A program made the position numbers and the translations under genes. Under the pieces are notes generated by a model that worked only from the letters and a program-made list of their open reading frames with translations, ran no database searches and was not told the DNA's origin. A DNA stretch of 64,000 nt from Cheiracanthium punctorium (lineage: Eukaryota > Arthropoda > Arachnida > Araneae > Cheiracanthiidae), in the NCBI GenBank assembly GCA_038373885.1, contig JAWZYV010013269.1, positions 62,001 through 126,000 of the forward strand. Direction: 5' to 3'. Numbering within the stretch: the stretch's first letter is position 1; every line of letters starts with the position of its first letter. Positions 36,501 to 46,410 of this stretch are shown here, one piece after another.

Positions 36501-39500
36501 TTTCCATCTATCCTTCCCAGTTCACAAAAAATCCAAGTTACAAAATACTAAAACTTTCATATAAATACGGATCATAAAACAATAAAAATTCTCAATGTCA
36601 AACCAATATACATGACAGCAAGAAATAAACAAAAGCACACACATCAATTTTCCCACTGAATTCCTTATTTAATGGCCTTAACGTACGTTTTTATTTGTGA
36701 ACATGCCTTTATCACAAAATAAATTCATAAAGAGTATTCAAATAACCAGAAGAACTTCAACCTAACACGAGCGCGCTAATTATTCTTCACAACAAACATT
36801 TTCAGCTTTATACCAGTATTCACTCCATTGAGGATTAGCATCTTAAAATAAAACAAATTCGCAAGAGTTCTACACAACTTATCTATATTCAATATAAAAA
36901 TAACCAGAAATTTTACTTCCTTAAAAAAAAAAAAAAAGAAATTCAAAAACTTCAAATTTTAAACTTCAGCATTCCTCAACAAACGTGCATGTTGAATTAT
37001 GGGTTGGGTCTCGACAGTTAAATCCTTTCAACCAATCACATAATTCCTTCAAACTTATTCGGTTCCCAGTTAATTTCTTGACCAATCACATAATTTCTAA
37101 TGACATCATGTAACAACAACACAACTTTGCAAAAAGGGTTGCTAAATTCCTCATCTCGATTGGCAACGATGACACATCTGTTTACTTATCGTAAGCTTTG
37201 GTGACCTGCCCCCGTTTATGGAATTCATCCCTTTATCCAAATTATATACATAACTACTTTGTTGTTTTAGATAATGAGCAAAGTTGTTTAACAATCTTGT
37301 AATTTTTATTTGGTTATTGTTAATTGCTTGGCTACTGTATAGTAAAAATTAAACACATCTTTAAATGTATTGTGCATTAATACTACCCTATTTACTTTCT
37401 CTTTCTGAACAGGAGACTACTACAAATGGGAGTTTGTAACAGTGAACTGTACAACAACTTGGCGCTTTGCTGTTTCTATTCTCAACAGCATGATATGGCC
37501 GTAATGTGTTTTGAAAGAGCTCTAGCACTGGCATCCGATGAGACATTGTCAGATGTATGGTACAACATTGGTCACTTGGCACTGGTAACAAAAATGATGT
37601 CTTCCATTCTGCAATACCCTTAACAATTTCTGAATTTAAATAAACTTATAAAAGTCCATTTTACAGGGAATTGGTGACAAAAATCTTGCTACTCAGTGCC
37701 TAAGGCTTGCATTGGTAGCAAATAACGACCATGCAGAGTCCTACAATAATTTAGGAGTTATTGAAGGAACTAAAGGAAATTTAGATCAGGTATACATTAT
37801 CTCATTCTGAAAGCATTAGTTTTGTATTCAATTTTAGTAGTGCACATTTTTTTTTTTCAAACAATGGTCTGTATTGAGATACTTTTCACTTAATATTAGA
37901 GAGAAAAAACTAACATCATTTTTGTGTAAGTATATTAATATTTCACCAAACCAAAGCAACAGAAATTAATTATATGAAAGTTGACATGCATGTGAGGTTT
38001 GTAAAAGAGTTTTCCAAAAGGGTCATTCCATGCCAGATCAACCAGGCCATGACATCATCCGTCACAGATTTTCATGATATTTGGTACATATATACAATTT
38101 TTAATGCTGATTACAAATATATCAATTATTTTGAGATTAATTAAGGGATTCAAATGTTATGAGCTCTCAAAGTTCAGATGAGATGCCCTGTCGGACGCCA
38201 TCTTGAATGACACTTATACACACATAAATAGTCATTACTTCTTAAAATTTGTACAACAAACTTCAAATTTGTGTTGTTTTGATCAGAAGAAAATATACTT
38301 TTACTTAAGCAAGATCAATATTGTACAACTTTATTACAGTAACTGTAAAATCCGTTTATTTCTCATTTTTTGGTTGACAGAGTAAATAACTTCAACAGCT
38401 AATTTCGTGAAGTGCTCCATTTTCAATTTCCAACAAATTTTATACACAAATAGTTAAAAGTATGCTATAATATCTGATTAAAAAATTTTTATGGGTACTT
38501 TACAGATAAAGTTTTTAAAAATAAAATTCTGAACAAGTACACACATCTTTATTACAGTGCATTGTACTATTTTCTTAAAGATCATTTATCCATAGAATTA
38601 CATTTTTAAAAAGTATATACAATTTACTGATAGTATAAGATTGTTTTTTGATGTTTCTATAAATTTTATTCCAACAAGCTTTGAAGAAGAAATAAAGAAA
38701 CTCACTAAATAGAAACAGGCCCACTTTATACTTTCTTTTAAAGAAAAAATACTTTTTGCAGAAAAAGAATACACTTTATCAAATAAACTACATTTTCTAA
38801 TCTAAAAATGATAAATAAGTGTTTTTCCCTTAGCAGGCTTTTTTCGCATAAGAACAACCAGCATTTTAATGACTGTCATTTTATCTCTCAACACCCTGTA
38901 TTGAAAAATGTGTCCCAAAAATGCGACATAATTTTACATGCATTTAAATACTATTAGTTCACAACAGCTTTGATCTATTGTTACAATATTTCGTAAGCTG
39001 TAGAATATGCCTCACATGTATTTTTTACATATTTTAAATACTATTAGTTCACAACAGCTTTAATCTATTGTTATACTATTTCCTAATCTGTAGAATATGC
39101 ATCCCATGTATTTTTCTATAAATAGGTTACACTCATAAAAATTTCAACATAGGATTACCGGGCGAAATACGCGAAAGATGAGCGATAAAATGACATAGTC
39201 AAGTAATATCGTTTTAATATGGCAATAATGAAACTAAAAAATTAGGGGGGTTCAGAGGGATCTCCCCCTGACAAGGCTCTAACAGCCGAGTTTTTTTAAT
39301 GACAAATCAATACAGCTTTCTCGTATATTTAATTAAAAAAATATTTCACTTAATGAAATTGAATTCACAATCTTAAAATCGTTATGCATTCTGTTTTTAA
39401 ATAAACATTCAAAAATAAGTATTGAAAGCTGCAAAAAATTATATGAAATGTAACTACTAAAAAAAAAAGCAAGAAGCATAGTAAAAAACAAAATCAAACA

Positions 39501-42500
39501 TGCCCTGCCTCAGGGAGCAGAAAGATTATTTGTCATGGTATAACTATATATACAGCTGAAGAATCTATATATACTTTTAAATGATAAGCTATAATAAATA
39601 AATATGTGTATGTATAAATATTAGCTGGATATCATTTAAAAATAGAAAAGCTCTAATTGATTTTTATTTATTGCCACATTGATTGAACCAGTGAATGATT
39701 CTTTACTCAGTTGATAGTTACTACTTCCTGTGGCAGTGTGCACATCAACTTTATATAAAAGCATATTGAGGGCAATAAATGAACGGAGATGGTCTACAAG
39801 GATACACACATTTAACTGCATTGTCACCATCATTATTTGCTTTTTTTGCCAATTACCTATGTTTGTCATAAACGCAAGCTACATATGATTAGTACGCCAG
39901 TTGTACCCACTATCTGTTATATAGTGACAAATCAAACTCTTAAAATACAAACTTGTCCATCTGAACATATTTTTTCCCTAGCTATACGGATACAAAATAA
40001 TGCAAGTTGTGAGTGTCTGTAATAGTTGTAACTTTCTCAAAATGCTTAGATAGCTGCATACATAAAATTAATTGTAATATCTTTTTACATGAAGTAAAAA
40101 TCTGTGAAGATATTTCAGGTTTCTCCCCGGGCTCTCTGGCAAGGCACATAGCCCAACAAGTTTCACTGACCGACCAGCAGAAAAATCAGAATATCATTTC
40201 GAATGTTCTTTAATTTGACAGGATTACACATTACAGCTTCATAATGCTGCCTGGATGACCAAAAGTTCTGGGGAGGTCAGTGAATTTACTTTCATATAAG
40301 AACACAGTATAATCTCAGTACCTTCAAATTTTACTCCTGTTATCTATCAAAGGATTTCCGGATTTTGCTTACTCCAACCTTTGACACTATATTTTTCCTG
40401 AGCATTTGTTTGAAATATTTTCATTTATACTACAAAAATATCAAACTTTTAATGAAAATATAATATTAATTATAAAATTAGCAGTTAACTTAACAAAAAT
40501 TTAGTGAGTTTAAATAAAAAGCCAAGAAGTGAAAAATACTACATATTATATCTAAACAAAGTAAATATTAGATGTTGTACGTATTGTCATTTATTTGCAG
40601 TTGCTTAGGAGAGTTATGACACCTGCTCTCATAAGCTAGTACTAAAACTGTTTTTAATTATTGAATGATAGCCGTAACTTGCCTTACACTGGCAATATGC
40701 TGACATGGTTCATAAAAAAGAGAAAATGCGATTTCATAAATCCAGATAGAATAACATAATAAAAATCTACAATATATCAAGAATATATGAAGTTATCATG
40801 AAAGTAAATATCTTTTTCAAATAATTAGGTATCAGCTAATGCTTATAGTACATACAATTATAATGCTTATCATTTACTACTGTATATTTATACAAATACA
40901 ATGACAAATGATGTTCCTGTTTCCTAAGATGATATGTATGATTTTATATTTTCGTTATACATCTTGCTTTTTCTCCTGATGTTTAGACTTCATACTATAA
41001 TTTGCAGATCTCACTTTGGATATACATCTTTAAATGTTTCACTATAAATTAATTACATAAAGGTTGTCAATTCTATTAAGTAAAAAAGTATTTTTATTAA
41101 ATATGTGTGAAAGCTGATTTGATTTGTCATTAAAATTGCTGGTTAATCTTATTTGAAATTCACCTGCTAGAAAAAAAAAAATCACTTATTTATCATTTTT
41201 AGATTAGAAAATGTAGTTTATTTGAAAAAGTGTATTCTTTTACTGCAAAAAGTATTGTTTCTTTAAAAGGAAGTGGACCTGTTTCTATTTAGTGAGTTTC
41301 TTTATTTTTCCTTCAAAGCTTGTTGGAATAAAATTTGTAGAAACATCAAAAACACTTTTATACTATCAGTAAAATTGTGTATATATTTTTTGAAAATGTT
41401 ATTATATAGATAAATTATCTTTAAGAAAATAGTACAATGCACTGATAATAAGGATGTGTACTTGTTCAGAATTTTATTTTTAAAAACTTTATCTGTAAAA
41501 TACTGATCAAAATTTTTTACTAAGATGTTGTAACATACTTTTAACTACTTATGTGCAAAATTTGGTGGAAATTGAAAATAGAGCACTTCACGAAATTAGC
41601 TGTTGAAGTTATTCACTCTGTCAACCAAAAAATGAGAAATAAATGGATTTTACGGTTACTGTAATAAAGTTGTACAATATTGATCTTGCTTAAGTAAATG
41701 CATGTTTTCTTCTGATCAAAACAACACAAATTTGAAGTTTGTAGGACAAATTTTTAGAAAGTTATGGCTATTTATGTGTATATAAGTGTAATTCAAGATG
41801 GCGTACAACTGGGCATCTCATCTGAACTTTGAGAGCTCATAACTTTTGAATCTCTTAATCTCAATATAATTGCTATATTTGTGATCAGCATCAAAAGTTG
41901 TACATATGTACCAAGTTTCATCAAAATACATGATGGATGGTGTCATTTTCGAAGAATTTTGGTTGATTTGAAATGGAATGACCCAAAATTCAAATTCCAT
42001 GGAGATTAAGGGTTCTTATCACATATCTGAAAATAAAATAAATTAATAGAAAAAAACCTACAAAATTTCTGTATAATGTAACAAACACAAATACCTAAAA
42101 TTCAATTCAAGACATTCTGAAATTAGCCCTTCAAGCAGAATGGGTGATAGATAACCTTCCCCTTCTTGAAAGAAAAAAAAAAGTAATCCCTGGAATTCAT
42201 GCTTTGAAATGTTAAAAAACATGAACCCAATATCCGAACATAACTTAATTGTAACTAAAAACTTGCTAAAAGTTTGTGTGAATTTAATATTAAAAAGAAA
42301 AATATTTTAAAAATCCAGTAACTCCTAAGATAAGTCTTTTCTACAACTTTCTTTTCACTAGTCATCTGTGGATTAGCAACAGCTGTAAAGACCTAGTTGC
42401 CAATTCTAGTATATCCTATTTATTAAAAAATAAGCAGTGGCAAGTGATGCACTAACTAAAAATTTTATCTGTATAAAAATTTGATTTAGTAAAAATACCT

Positions 42501-45345
42501 ATTTCTATATTGTTTTTATTTTGTTTGGTGGTCTCTGGTCAAAATACAGTTTTATTTTTGCCAATTTGCAGTATAAAAAATTGGGAAACACTAGATTGTT
42601 ATTATGTAATTCTAAATACTAAATACTAATGCTCTAAATACTAAGAAATATGACAGTGCTTTAATATGCTTGATTAATTATTATGTAATCCTTAAATTGT
42701 GTCAAAATTTTGGTGTCTTTCAACTTTTGACTGAATCATTTTAAATAGTGTAATTTTAAAAAATACCTTTTTGTAATTTGAGTATTTTTATACATTTTCA
42801 AAGTTAGTTAAATATACTGATTCATTCAGTTATAGCAACTTATTTATAATTATTTTGTATTCAATATAACAGAGTGTTATTTAATAATGGCATATAAATT
42901 TTCATATTCAATTGAAGAAAAAATTCAATATTAAATTCCCCATAATACTTATTACAACACAAGATTGATCACAACTCGCAATTTGGAAACTTGAAGTCTG
43001 ATCATACCATTTCAAAATTAAAATTTAGATAACTACTATTAGTATACTATAGCATTACTTGTTATAAAACACTTGATATTCTTAAAAAAATAGATCTCAA
43101 TTACTTCAGCTGAATCATTGATTTCTACATTGAATAGTTAAGTCACTGATTACGCACCACATATGCATGCATACACAAAGATTAATGGGTCATGTTTTTG
43201 CCAAAGGTTTTTTTAATATTACAAAATTAAAAGCTTTATACTTTTCCAGATGCTTGGAAGCATACTAAAATTATTCCTGTCTTTAAAAAGGGTGATATAA
43301 ATGATTGCAAAAATTATCGACCTATTGCTATTTTAAGTCCCTTTTCCAAGATATTTGAAATTATAATGCGCAATAATGTTTTTCAGCAAGTTAAAATTTT
43401 AATTTCCTCATCTCAACATGGTTTTTCCTAAACAGTTTATACTTACTAATTTATTTTGTTTAAATAACAATATTATTTCTGTGTTTGAAAATGGATATCA
43501 ACATGATGTCATTTATACCGATTTTTCCAACGGAATTTTACCTGTACTTCTAGTGTTCCCAAGGTTCTAATTTGAGACCTTGACTTTTTATTTTGTTTAT
43601 TAATGATTTGTGTTCAGTTTTGAAATTTTCTAAGTATCTTTTATTTGCTGATGATCTGAAATTATTTAAGGAGATAGGGTCTGTTAATGATGCTTGTCTT
43701 TTACAAAGTGATCTTAGTAGTTTATATGAATGGTGCACTGACAACAAATAACTACATTTCATAATATTAAGAAGTATTATTAGTTATTCTCGTAAATCTC
43801 AAACTTTAATTTATTCATATCATATATTAATAATCTTCCTTCATTTCGTTCGGATTCTATAACTGATTTGGGCATTGCTTTCGACAGGAAATTTGATTTT
43901 TCAATCCATATCAATAACATTATCTCTAAAGCTTACAAAAAACTTGGTTTTCTTAAGTACAAAACTAAAGAATTTTCTAACCTTCATGCTTTAAAAATCT
44001 TATACTTCAGTTTGATACACTCTAATCTTGAATATTGTAGTCTTATTTAGAATCCGTATTATGAAAATTCTTGAGTGGGTGCAGACTTGGTTTGCACGTT
44101 ATTTATATTACAAAACTAATCCAATTTACATTCCAAATATTTCTTCATCTTACTTGAGAATTGTTTTGGGTCTTCCTAGTTTAAGTTCTCGTCGTGATCT
44201 ATTTTGTTTATTATTTTTTTTTATAAAGTTGTCAATAATAGGGTAGATTGTAGTGATATTCTTCAGAGTATTTGTGTAAATGTACCGAACAGGTCTCTTC
44301 TTAATAGTCATTTATTTGTGGATCCAATTATAAAATATAATTACATTTACTTTTCGTTATATAAAATTTATAATAAGTTTTCTTTGGATTTGGTTATTTT
44401 TAACATGTCTTTTAAAGTCAAGTGTTTTGAACTTTTGCAGTCATCACTGGTATTTATTTTATCTCTGTACTTTATTTTACTTTTAATTTTGTCTTATGTA
44501 ATTTGTACTTTTATATGCATCACTGTAAATGGATTTTAATCTGTAGTGTGCATTTCTTTGATAAATCTATTAATTTATTTATCAGAGTTCCTTTAATAAT
44601 AAGCACAGAATATGTTTATACTAGTGTTCCAATCCTGGGGTTTTAAAAAGATAAGCTAATTAAATGTAATGGAAACACAGTATTAATTTTTCGCTGTTGA
44701 AGAATACATAAACTGACATAATGAATTATTATGTTTTCCATAAACTTACTTTACATTTGTTCTTATCTTTTAATAAAGGCAAAGGCTTTCTTTGTGGCTG
44801 CATCGAATTTAGCTCAACATCTGTTTGAGCCACATTATAATCAAGCATTACTTGCAGAAAAGGTTTGTAACATACATTTTCTTAAGTAATAATTTGATAA
44901 CTTGTTTTTTTTTTCAATTTCTAAAGTTGTTAAACATTTTGGCTGAATAGTTGTTCTTATTCTTTAGTTCAAACCTTAAAAATAAAATGAAGTTATTTAC
45001 AGCTTTATAATTATGATGTTGTAAATACTAAGAAATATGACAGCTTGAATAAATTATTTACTGTAATTTTCTTTTTCTTCTGGAATAAAGAAATAATTCT
45101 TAAATTAAGAATTTTCTGTTACATTAAAATGATAGCTTTTTAAAACAAACTTTCCCCAAAAGGTAAAACATGTTTTTTCACATTAATTTTCTTGATAAAG
45201 TCAATATTTTTTTTTTCTTTAATTGCAGACTGGAGACTTGCAAAATGCATATTTCATGGTGCAAAAATCTTTGGAAGCATATCCTGATCATGCAGATTCT
45301 AAAGAACTGTTTCAAAGAATTAAAACATTATTTACAGCTTTATAA
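16898..45345 (+). CDS. TTC8: Tetratricopeptide repeat protein 8 / BBS8, complete 12-exon gene
   Basis: Subunit of the BBSome, the coat-like complex that moves membrane receptors in and out of cilia; loss causes Bardet-Biedl syndrome in humans. Exons: 16898-16999, 21134-21312, 24230-24386, 25230-25364, 27371-27456, 30363-30450, 32690-32800, 33893-34032, 37413-37584, 37667-37789, 44779-44862 and 45229-45345 (TAA 45343-45345). They sum to 1494 nt, 497 residues, close to the human protein (about 505-541). All introns are GT-AG and phases match at every junction. The N-terminal segment (MDPLFMAISQYRRHNLEKCV) is followed by the BBS8-specific DENAIAQVARPGTS and TMEQAIR/TARPITSSSGRFVRLGT linker, then TPR helices to the end. 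The start ATG has a strong context (GCCATGG); an out-of-frame ATG sits 5 bp before it. Introns 1, 2, 5 and 10 are swollen by mobile DNA. Confidence 0.97.
17604..18523. mobile_element. 920-bp hAT-type non-autonomous element in TTC8 intron 1
   Basis: Termini CAGTGGCGGCTCCTCC and (complement) CAGTGGTGGCTCGTGGG; the 8-bp target duplication CTCTGAAT sits at 17596-17603 and 18524-18531. The tip fits YARNG. No transposase frame. A smaller hAT-type MITE is nested inside. Confidence 0.9.
18211..18365. mobile_element. 155-bp hAT-type MITE nested in the 920-bp element
   Basis: Inverted ends CAAGGCCGTACC and (complement) CAGGGCCGTACCC; flanking octamers CGAAGATG (18203-18210) and CAAAGATG (18366-18373) match at 7 of 8. 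The interior is a C-rich stem around an AT-rich core. Confidence 0.75.
19058..19341 (+). mobile_element. tRNA-derived SINE, family with CTTTCATCCCTTGAG body, copy B
   Basis: Head GAAGCCCAATGGTGTAACGG with an A-box-like TGGTGTAACGGTTAGCAT and a B-box-like GGGCTCAAATCT, as in a tRNA promoter; the body CTTTCATCCCTTGAGTGGG is shared with 4336-4450 and 46411-46685. TCCTTCCTTG flanks it at 19048-19057 and 19342-19351, a possible target duplication, although homology with the other copy seems to end close to that point. Confidence 0.8.
20261..21133. other. Rest of TTC8 intron 1, no feature
   Basis: Together with 17000-17595 and 18532-19047 this is AT-rich intron. An A19 run lies near 19639-19657, and the phrase CCTAGTAGACATTTTTTAA (20457) recurs at 23222 in intron 2. 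Confidence 0.5.
21134..21312 (+). CDS. TTC8: TTC8 exon 2
   Basis: Begins AAWTLKMKALTQQVYVDD and contains DENAIAQVARPGTSLKTP, near identical to the vertebrate DENAIAQVPRPGTSLK. Acceptor cttag, donor acag|gttttt; ends after two bases of an Arg codon. Confidence 0.95.
21961..22770 (+). repeat. Tandem duplications in TTC8 intron 2 (319-bp unit, then 115-bp unit)
   Basis: 21961-22279 and 22280-22602 are two copies of one unit (shared AACTAATTATGTCATGAACT, CTGTACTGCATACTGTAATA and TGAAAATTTTGCAAAATCTG), about 90% alike. The tail of the unit is then copied again from about 22603 to 22770 at a 115-bp period (GAAACAATCTTAAACT, CAGCCTTAAGTATAATGA). Confidence 0.85.
22771..24229. other. TTC8 intron 2 remainder, no feature
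   Basis: Very AT-rich with A and T runs (A18 at about 22848). The 68-codon frame at 23402-23608 has no recognisable motif and I treat it as chance. Confidence 0.5.
24230..24386 (+). CDS. TTC8: TTC8 exon 3
   Basis: Encodes the Pro/Arg/Ser/Gly-rich linker: RPVTQSGRPLSGVVRPGSQS, then GTMEQAIRTRTAYTARPITS and GRFVRLGT, with the same order as human. Acceptor cttag, donor acg|gtagtg. Confidence 0.95.
24690..25060 (+). mobile_element. LINE 3' ORF remnant (zinc-knuckle tail) in TTC8 intron 3
   Basis: Split frames read TTGHGYF-KHLCQIDIQ and then CPLCHQGDMNYQHLSNCPI. The TGHG..HL......CPLC....HL..C pattern is the C-terminus of Jockey/I-type non-LTR retrotransposon polyproteins. Frameshifts and stops show it is dead. 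The same tail is at 59490-59850. Confidence 0.7.
25230..25364 (+). CDS. TTC8: TTC8 exon 4
   Basis: ASMLSQPDGPFINFARLNIS matches ASMLTSPDGPFINLSRLNL; first helices of the TPR region follow. Donor cag|gtatgt; phase 0. Confidence 0.95.
25751..26390 (+). mobile_element. Mariner-like element, internally deleted, in TTC8 intron 4
   Basis: Ends CAGCGTGTCCGAAAAGTCCT and (complement) CAGGGTGTCCGAAAAGTCTT continue as inverted repeats for about 95 bp, and each abuts a TA (25749-25750, 26391-26392). Around 25965-26070 it encodes IEKAHCVGWYFE-stop-KSITTVQRKFRNMF, the N-terminal helix-turn-helix-like segment seen in DUF4817-type transposases (CV..YFETKS..TVQRKFR..F). The catalytic core is absent. Confidence 0.88.
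26451..27040 (+). repeat. Dispersed repeat R1, copy 1
   Basis: 590 bp sharing about 88% with 54515-55077. Both start GTGTGATGCAGATCATCACA, an inverted-repeat start, and end AAATAAAATG. A TG start and a late AATAAA suggest a solo LTR, but neither copy shows a clear CA end or target duplication, so I leave it unclassified. Confidence 0.75.
27371..27456 (+). CDS. TTC8: TTC8 exon 5
   Basis: ALDIAAQATQACQYEDWWWK and FQLGKCYYR, matching the human DWWWKVQIGKCYYR. Acceptor ttaag, donor acag|gtacaa. Confidence 0.95.
28730..29324. repeat. CAGTCCCCTGG motif array in the element leader
   Basis: TCAGTCCCCTGGC at 28730-28742, GTCAGTCCCCTGGC at 28929-28942, GTCAGTCCCCTGG at 29119-29131, CGTCAGTCCCCTGGCAG at 29275-29291, and an inverted CTGCCAAGGGACTGACG at 29308-29324. 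The last two form a 17-bp hairpin with one mismatch. All lie between the left terminus and the ORF start. Confidence 0.9.
29462..30053 (+). pseudogene. Element-encoded basic coiled-coil ORF, two homopolymer frameshifts
   Basis: From ATG 29462 the frame reads MAPIKNKKSRDEILQKKREQ, then AEQRAKERLKYLKKKK, then KSIKDMTPREQRITRKNW, and stops at about 29725. A shift in the A13 run near 29705-29717 continues with a Ser/Asn-rich linker and KKVQSKKRRLQRYMEKKR. A second shift in the A9 run at 29891-29899 gives KIDEVNAQFKKQVNRFKQRY, then LTPQSKIEQM and TAA 30051-30053. All damage is in poly-A tracts, so the gene (about 197 aa) may be intact apart from slippage or assembly error. KERxxYxxK and KS(I)xxMTxREQRxxR resemble uncharacterised transposon proteins of many invertebrates, which are much longer; that comparison is from memory. 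Lys/Arg-rich, probably nucleic-acid binding. Confidence 0.65.
30363..30450 (+). CDS. TTC8: TTC8 exon 6
   Basis: FGMFRDAEKQFKSSIKQQDM, a TPR unit matching LGMYREAEKQFKSALKQQEM. Acceptor tttag, donor aag|gtttgt. Confidence 0.95.
30646..31110 (+). repeat. Dispersed repeat R2, copy 1
   Basis: Matches 59028-59495 in the same orientation (shared CAAGCATTAGTCAATATT/CAAACATTAGTCAATTTC, AAAAATAAATTTCATTTC, GTGCAGCCATTGCTCAATTT), about 75% alike. Unclassified; in the second copy it runs straight into a LINE tail. Confidence 0.65.
32690..32800 (+). CDS. TTC8: TTC8 exon 7
   Basis: 37 codons, VYIGLDQPLAALDMYKQGLE to HTARIYE, the next TPR unit. Acceptor atag, donor gag|gtataa. Confidence 0.94.
33512..33553. 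repeat. 42-base poly-T tract
   Basis: Uninterrupted T run in TTC8 intron 7. It could be the poly(A) of an antisense retroposon, but I see no body or target duplication. Length is likely variable. Confidence 0.9.
33893..34032 (+). CDS. TTC8: TTC8 exon 8
   Basis: VEAIACIAANHFYSDQPEVA matches VEAIACIGSNHFYSDQPEIA. Acceptor ctag, donor tag|gtaaaa; split Arg codon. Confidence 0.95.
34033..36121. other. TTC8 intron 8, left part, no feature
   Basis: AT-rich, no coding or repeat structure recognised apart from A-runs (34288-34301, 36010-36026). Confidence 0.5.
36130..37197 (-). mobile_element. Retroposed transcript with poly(A) tail, antisense in TTC8 intron 8
   Basis: The + strand starts with T22 (36130-36151), i.e. 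a poly(A) tail on the minus strand, and TTGGTGAC flanks the segment at 36122-36129 and 37198-37205. The body, about 1.05 kb, begins (minus) near AAGCTTACGATAAGTAAACAG, is GC-richer at that 5' end (GTTGCCAATCGAGATGAGG) and has no long frame. It resembles a processed copy of a long non-coding RNA or a UTR-rich mRNA. The 8-bp duplication is short, so this stays tentative. Confidence 0.45.
37413..37584 (+). CDS. TTC8: TTC8 exon 9
   Basis: RLLQMGVCNSELYNNLALCC and FERALALA...DVWYNIGHLAL, aligned with the human LFNNLGLCCFYAQQYDM region. The open frame runs on past the donor ctg|gtaaca, but the 82-bp intron is needed to reach exon 10. Confidence 0.95.
37667..37789 (+). CDS. TTC8: TTC8 exon 10
   Basis: 41 codons: GIGDKNLATQCLRLALVANN, then DHAESYNNLGVIE. 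Matches GIGDTNLAHQCFRLALVNNN. Donor cag|gtatac starts a 7-kb intron. Confidence 0.95.
38020..41984 (-). mobile_element. Fold-back GGGTCATTCC element with 803-bp inverted arms, TTC8 intron 10
   Basis: Left arm 38020-38822 and right arm 41182-41984 are inverted copies at about 85% identity, tip GGGTCATTCCATGCCAGATC versus (complement) GGGTCATTCCATTTCAAATC. The flanks share only AAAA. The 2.36-kb centre has A/T-rich DNA, a nested repeat (38940-39300) and, on the minus strand at 39636-40260, broken frames including HTATGSSNYQLSKESF that I suspect are the end of the same transposon protein type as the 28547-30187 element. Confidence 0.85.
38940..39300 (+). repeat. Dispersed repeat R3, copy 1, with internal duplication
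   Basis: CTATAAATAGGTTACA, GGCGAAATAC, GATAAAATGACATAGTCAA and the tail TTAGGGGGGTT...CCCCTGACAAGGCTC match 55734-55945 in order and orientation. The left part contains two 96-bp tandem units (ACTATTAGTTCACAACAGCT twice). It lies inside the fold-back element. Confidence 0.75.
41985..43199. other. TTC8 intron 10, no feature
   Basis: AT-rich sequence between the fold-back element and the LINE fragment. TACTAAGAAATATGACAG (42637) recurs at 45026 in intron 11. No coding signal. Confidence 0.45.
43200..44570 (+). mobile_element. Degenerate non-LTR retrotransposon reverse transcriptase, TTC8 intron 10
   Basis: Broken frames give, in order, DAWKHTKIIPVFKKGD and CKNYRPIAILSPFSKIFE (about 43248-43350), the catalytic FADDLKLFKEI (FADD at 43644-43655), then DLGIAFDRKFDFSIHINNII, SKAYKKLGFLKYKTKEF and LKILYFSLIHSNLEY (43868-44035). 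This is the RT domain and thumb of a Jockey-like LINE. Many stops and shifts; the 5' ORF1 and endonuclease are absent. Confidence 0.88.
44779..44862 (+). CDS. TTC8: TTC8 exon 11
   Basis: 28 codons, AKAFFVAASNLAQHLFEPHY to LLAEK, matching the human ALLQTASSLAPHMYEPHF unit. Acceptor aaag, donor aag|gtttgt. Confidence 0.93.
45229..45345 (+). CDS. TTC8: TTC8 exon 12 with stop
   Basis: TGDLQNAYFMVQKSLEAYPD, then HADSKELFQRIKTLFTAL and TAA; matches the human GDLQRSYVAAQKSEAAFPDH end. Acceptor gcag. Confidence 0.95.
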   Translation, partial: TGDLQNAYFMVQKSLEAYPDHADSKELFQRIKTLFTAL

Positions 45346-45562
45346 TTAATGAAAGAATATATTTTTATGTAGATAAAATTTTTAAAGTGCCTTAATTTGC
45401 TCTGATTGATTCAAATTTTATTCTTGTTCATGTCTAGTCTGATGAAAGTTATGTAAACTTTATTTTTAATAATTAATATTGTGAAATTTGTCATTAAAAT
45501 TTGAATGTTAATAACACCTTTGAAATGAATATTATAATTTGAACAGCAAAATTAGTGAAGTA

Positions 45563-45568
45563 AATAAA
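45563..45568 (+). terminator. Candidate AATAAA poly(A) signal of TTC8
   Basis: Canonical hexamer 218 bp after the TTC8 stop. The region is so AT-rich that other sites are possible. Confidence 0.5.
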
Positions 45569-46410
45569 TTATAATACAGCTAAGCCTCATTAAGAAGGAG
45601 GCGATGGTGAGCAAAAATCTTTTTGTGTTAACCAAAATTTGGTTAACTGATGAAACAGCAATATTTTAAATGATATCTGTAGGAAAATATTTTATGGCCA
45701 TTATCAATATTTTTATGCAAAAAGGTACATTTCTAACATTACCACACACACACAATCCTCTACTCACACAGATGTACACATATCAAAAGTAGTATATGTA
45801 CTGCAATATATTCTTAGAAAAAAATAAGTAAGAAGAAATAAAATGTAAAAATATATTTACATCTAAGTTAGACATTTCAAAAATCATTCATTGACTTTTG
45901 TCATGATTCTTGCATTCTACATTTGTTTAAAAGAAGTCCACTTTTTCCAAACTGCCCAAAGCATAATTAGCAACCTCATATGAAGCCTTCGTCACTTCAT
46001 TGAAGGACACTCAAAAGATTGACTTCCACATTAGCTTCTTCCATTTTATTAACCTCTTCCTCTTTATTCTCCTTTTTGGTTAAATAAAAGGTCATAACAA
46101 AGATCCCCCCCCCCATTAGGTGTAATATTTACTTTATCTTAAGCAATGCAGTTATTTTTTCCCAGCTAATGTGATGAGGAAACTGTTTTCCTTTGTCTAA
46201 AGCAAAATTTTCTATGAAGCATTTTCGTCTTGATGAGATTTGACTGAAATAAATCATTTTACTAAACTTAATAGACAATTCATTCTAAATCGCATATAGG
46301 TGAACAAAACATCTGTTTTTACCTTGATGAACATTCTCTATTATTATTTATAGTAAATTTTGTCTAAAAAGAAAACTATTTAGAGGTTGTATATTGAGGG
46401 TAGATATGTT
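45569..46410. other. Between TTC8 and DHRS7, no gene
   Basis: AT-rich; a short CA microsatellite (45743-45752) and C9 (46103-46111). No coding evidence. Bases 46686-47210 are equally featureless. Confidence 0.5.

Noticed and set aside
37585..37623. Translation continuing past TTC8 exon 9 to the stop at 37621
   Set aside because: Exon 10 is 82 bp downstream, in the right phase and strongly conserved; the read-through tail matches nothing.
46103..46111. C9 run as a regulatory element
   Set aside because: A simple homopolymer with no context.
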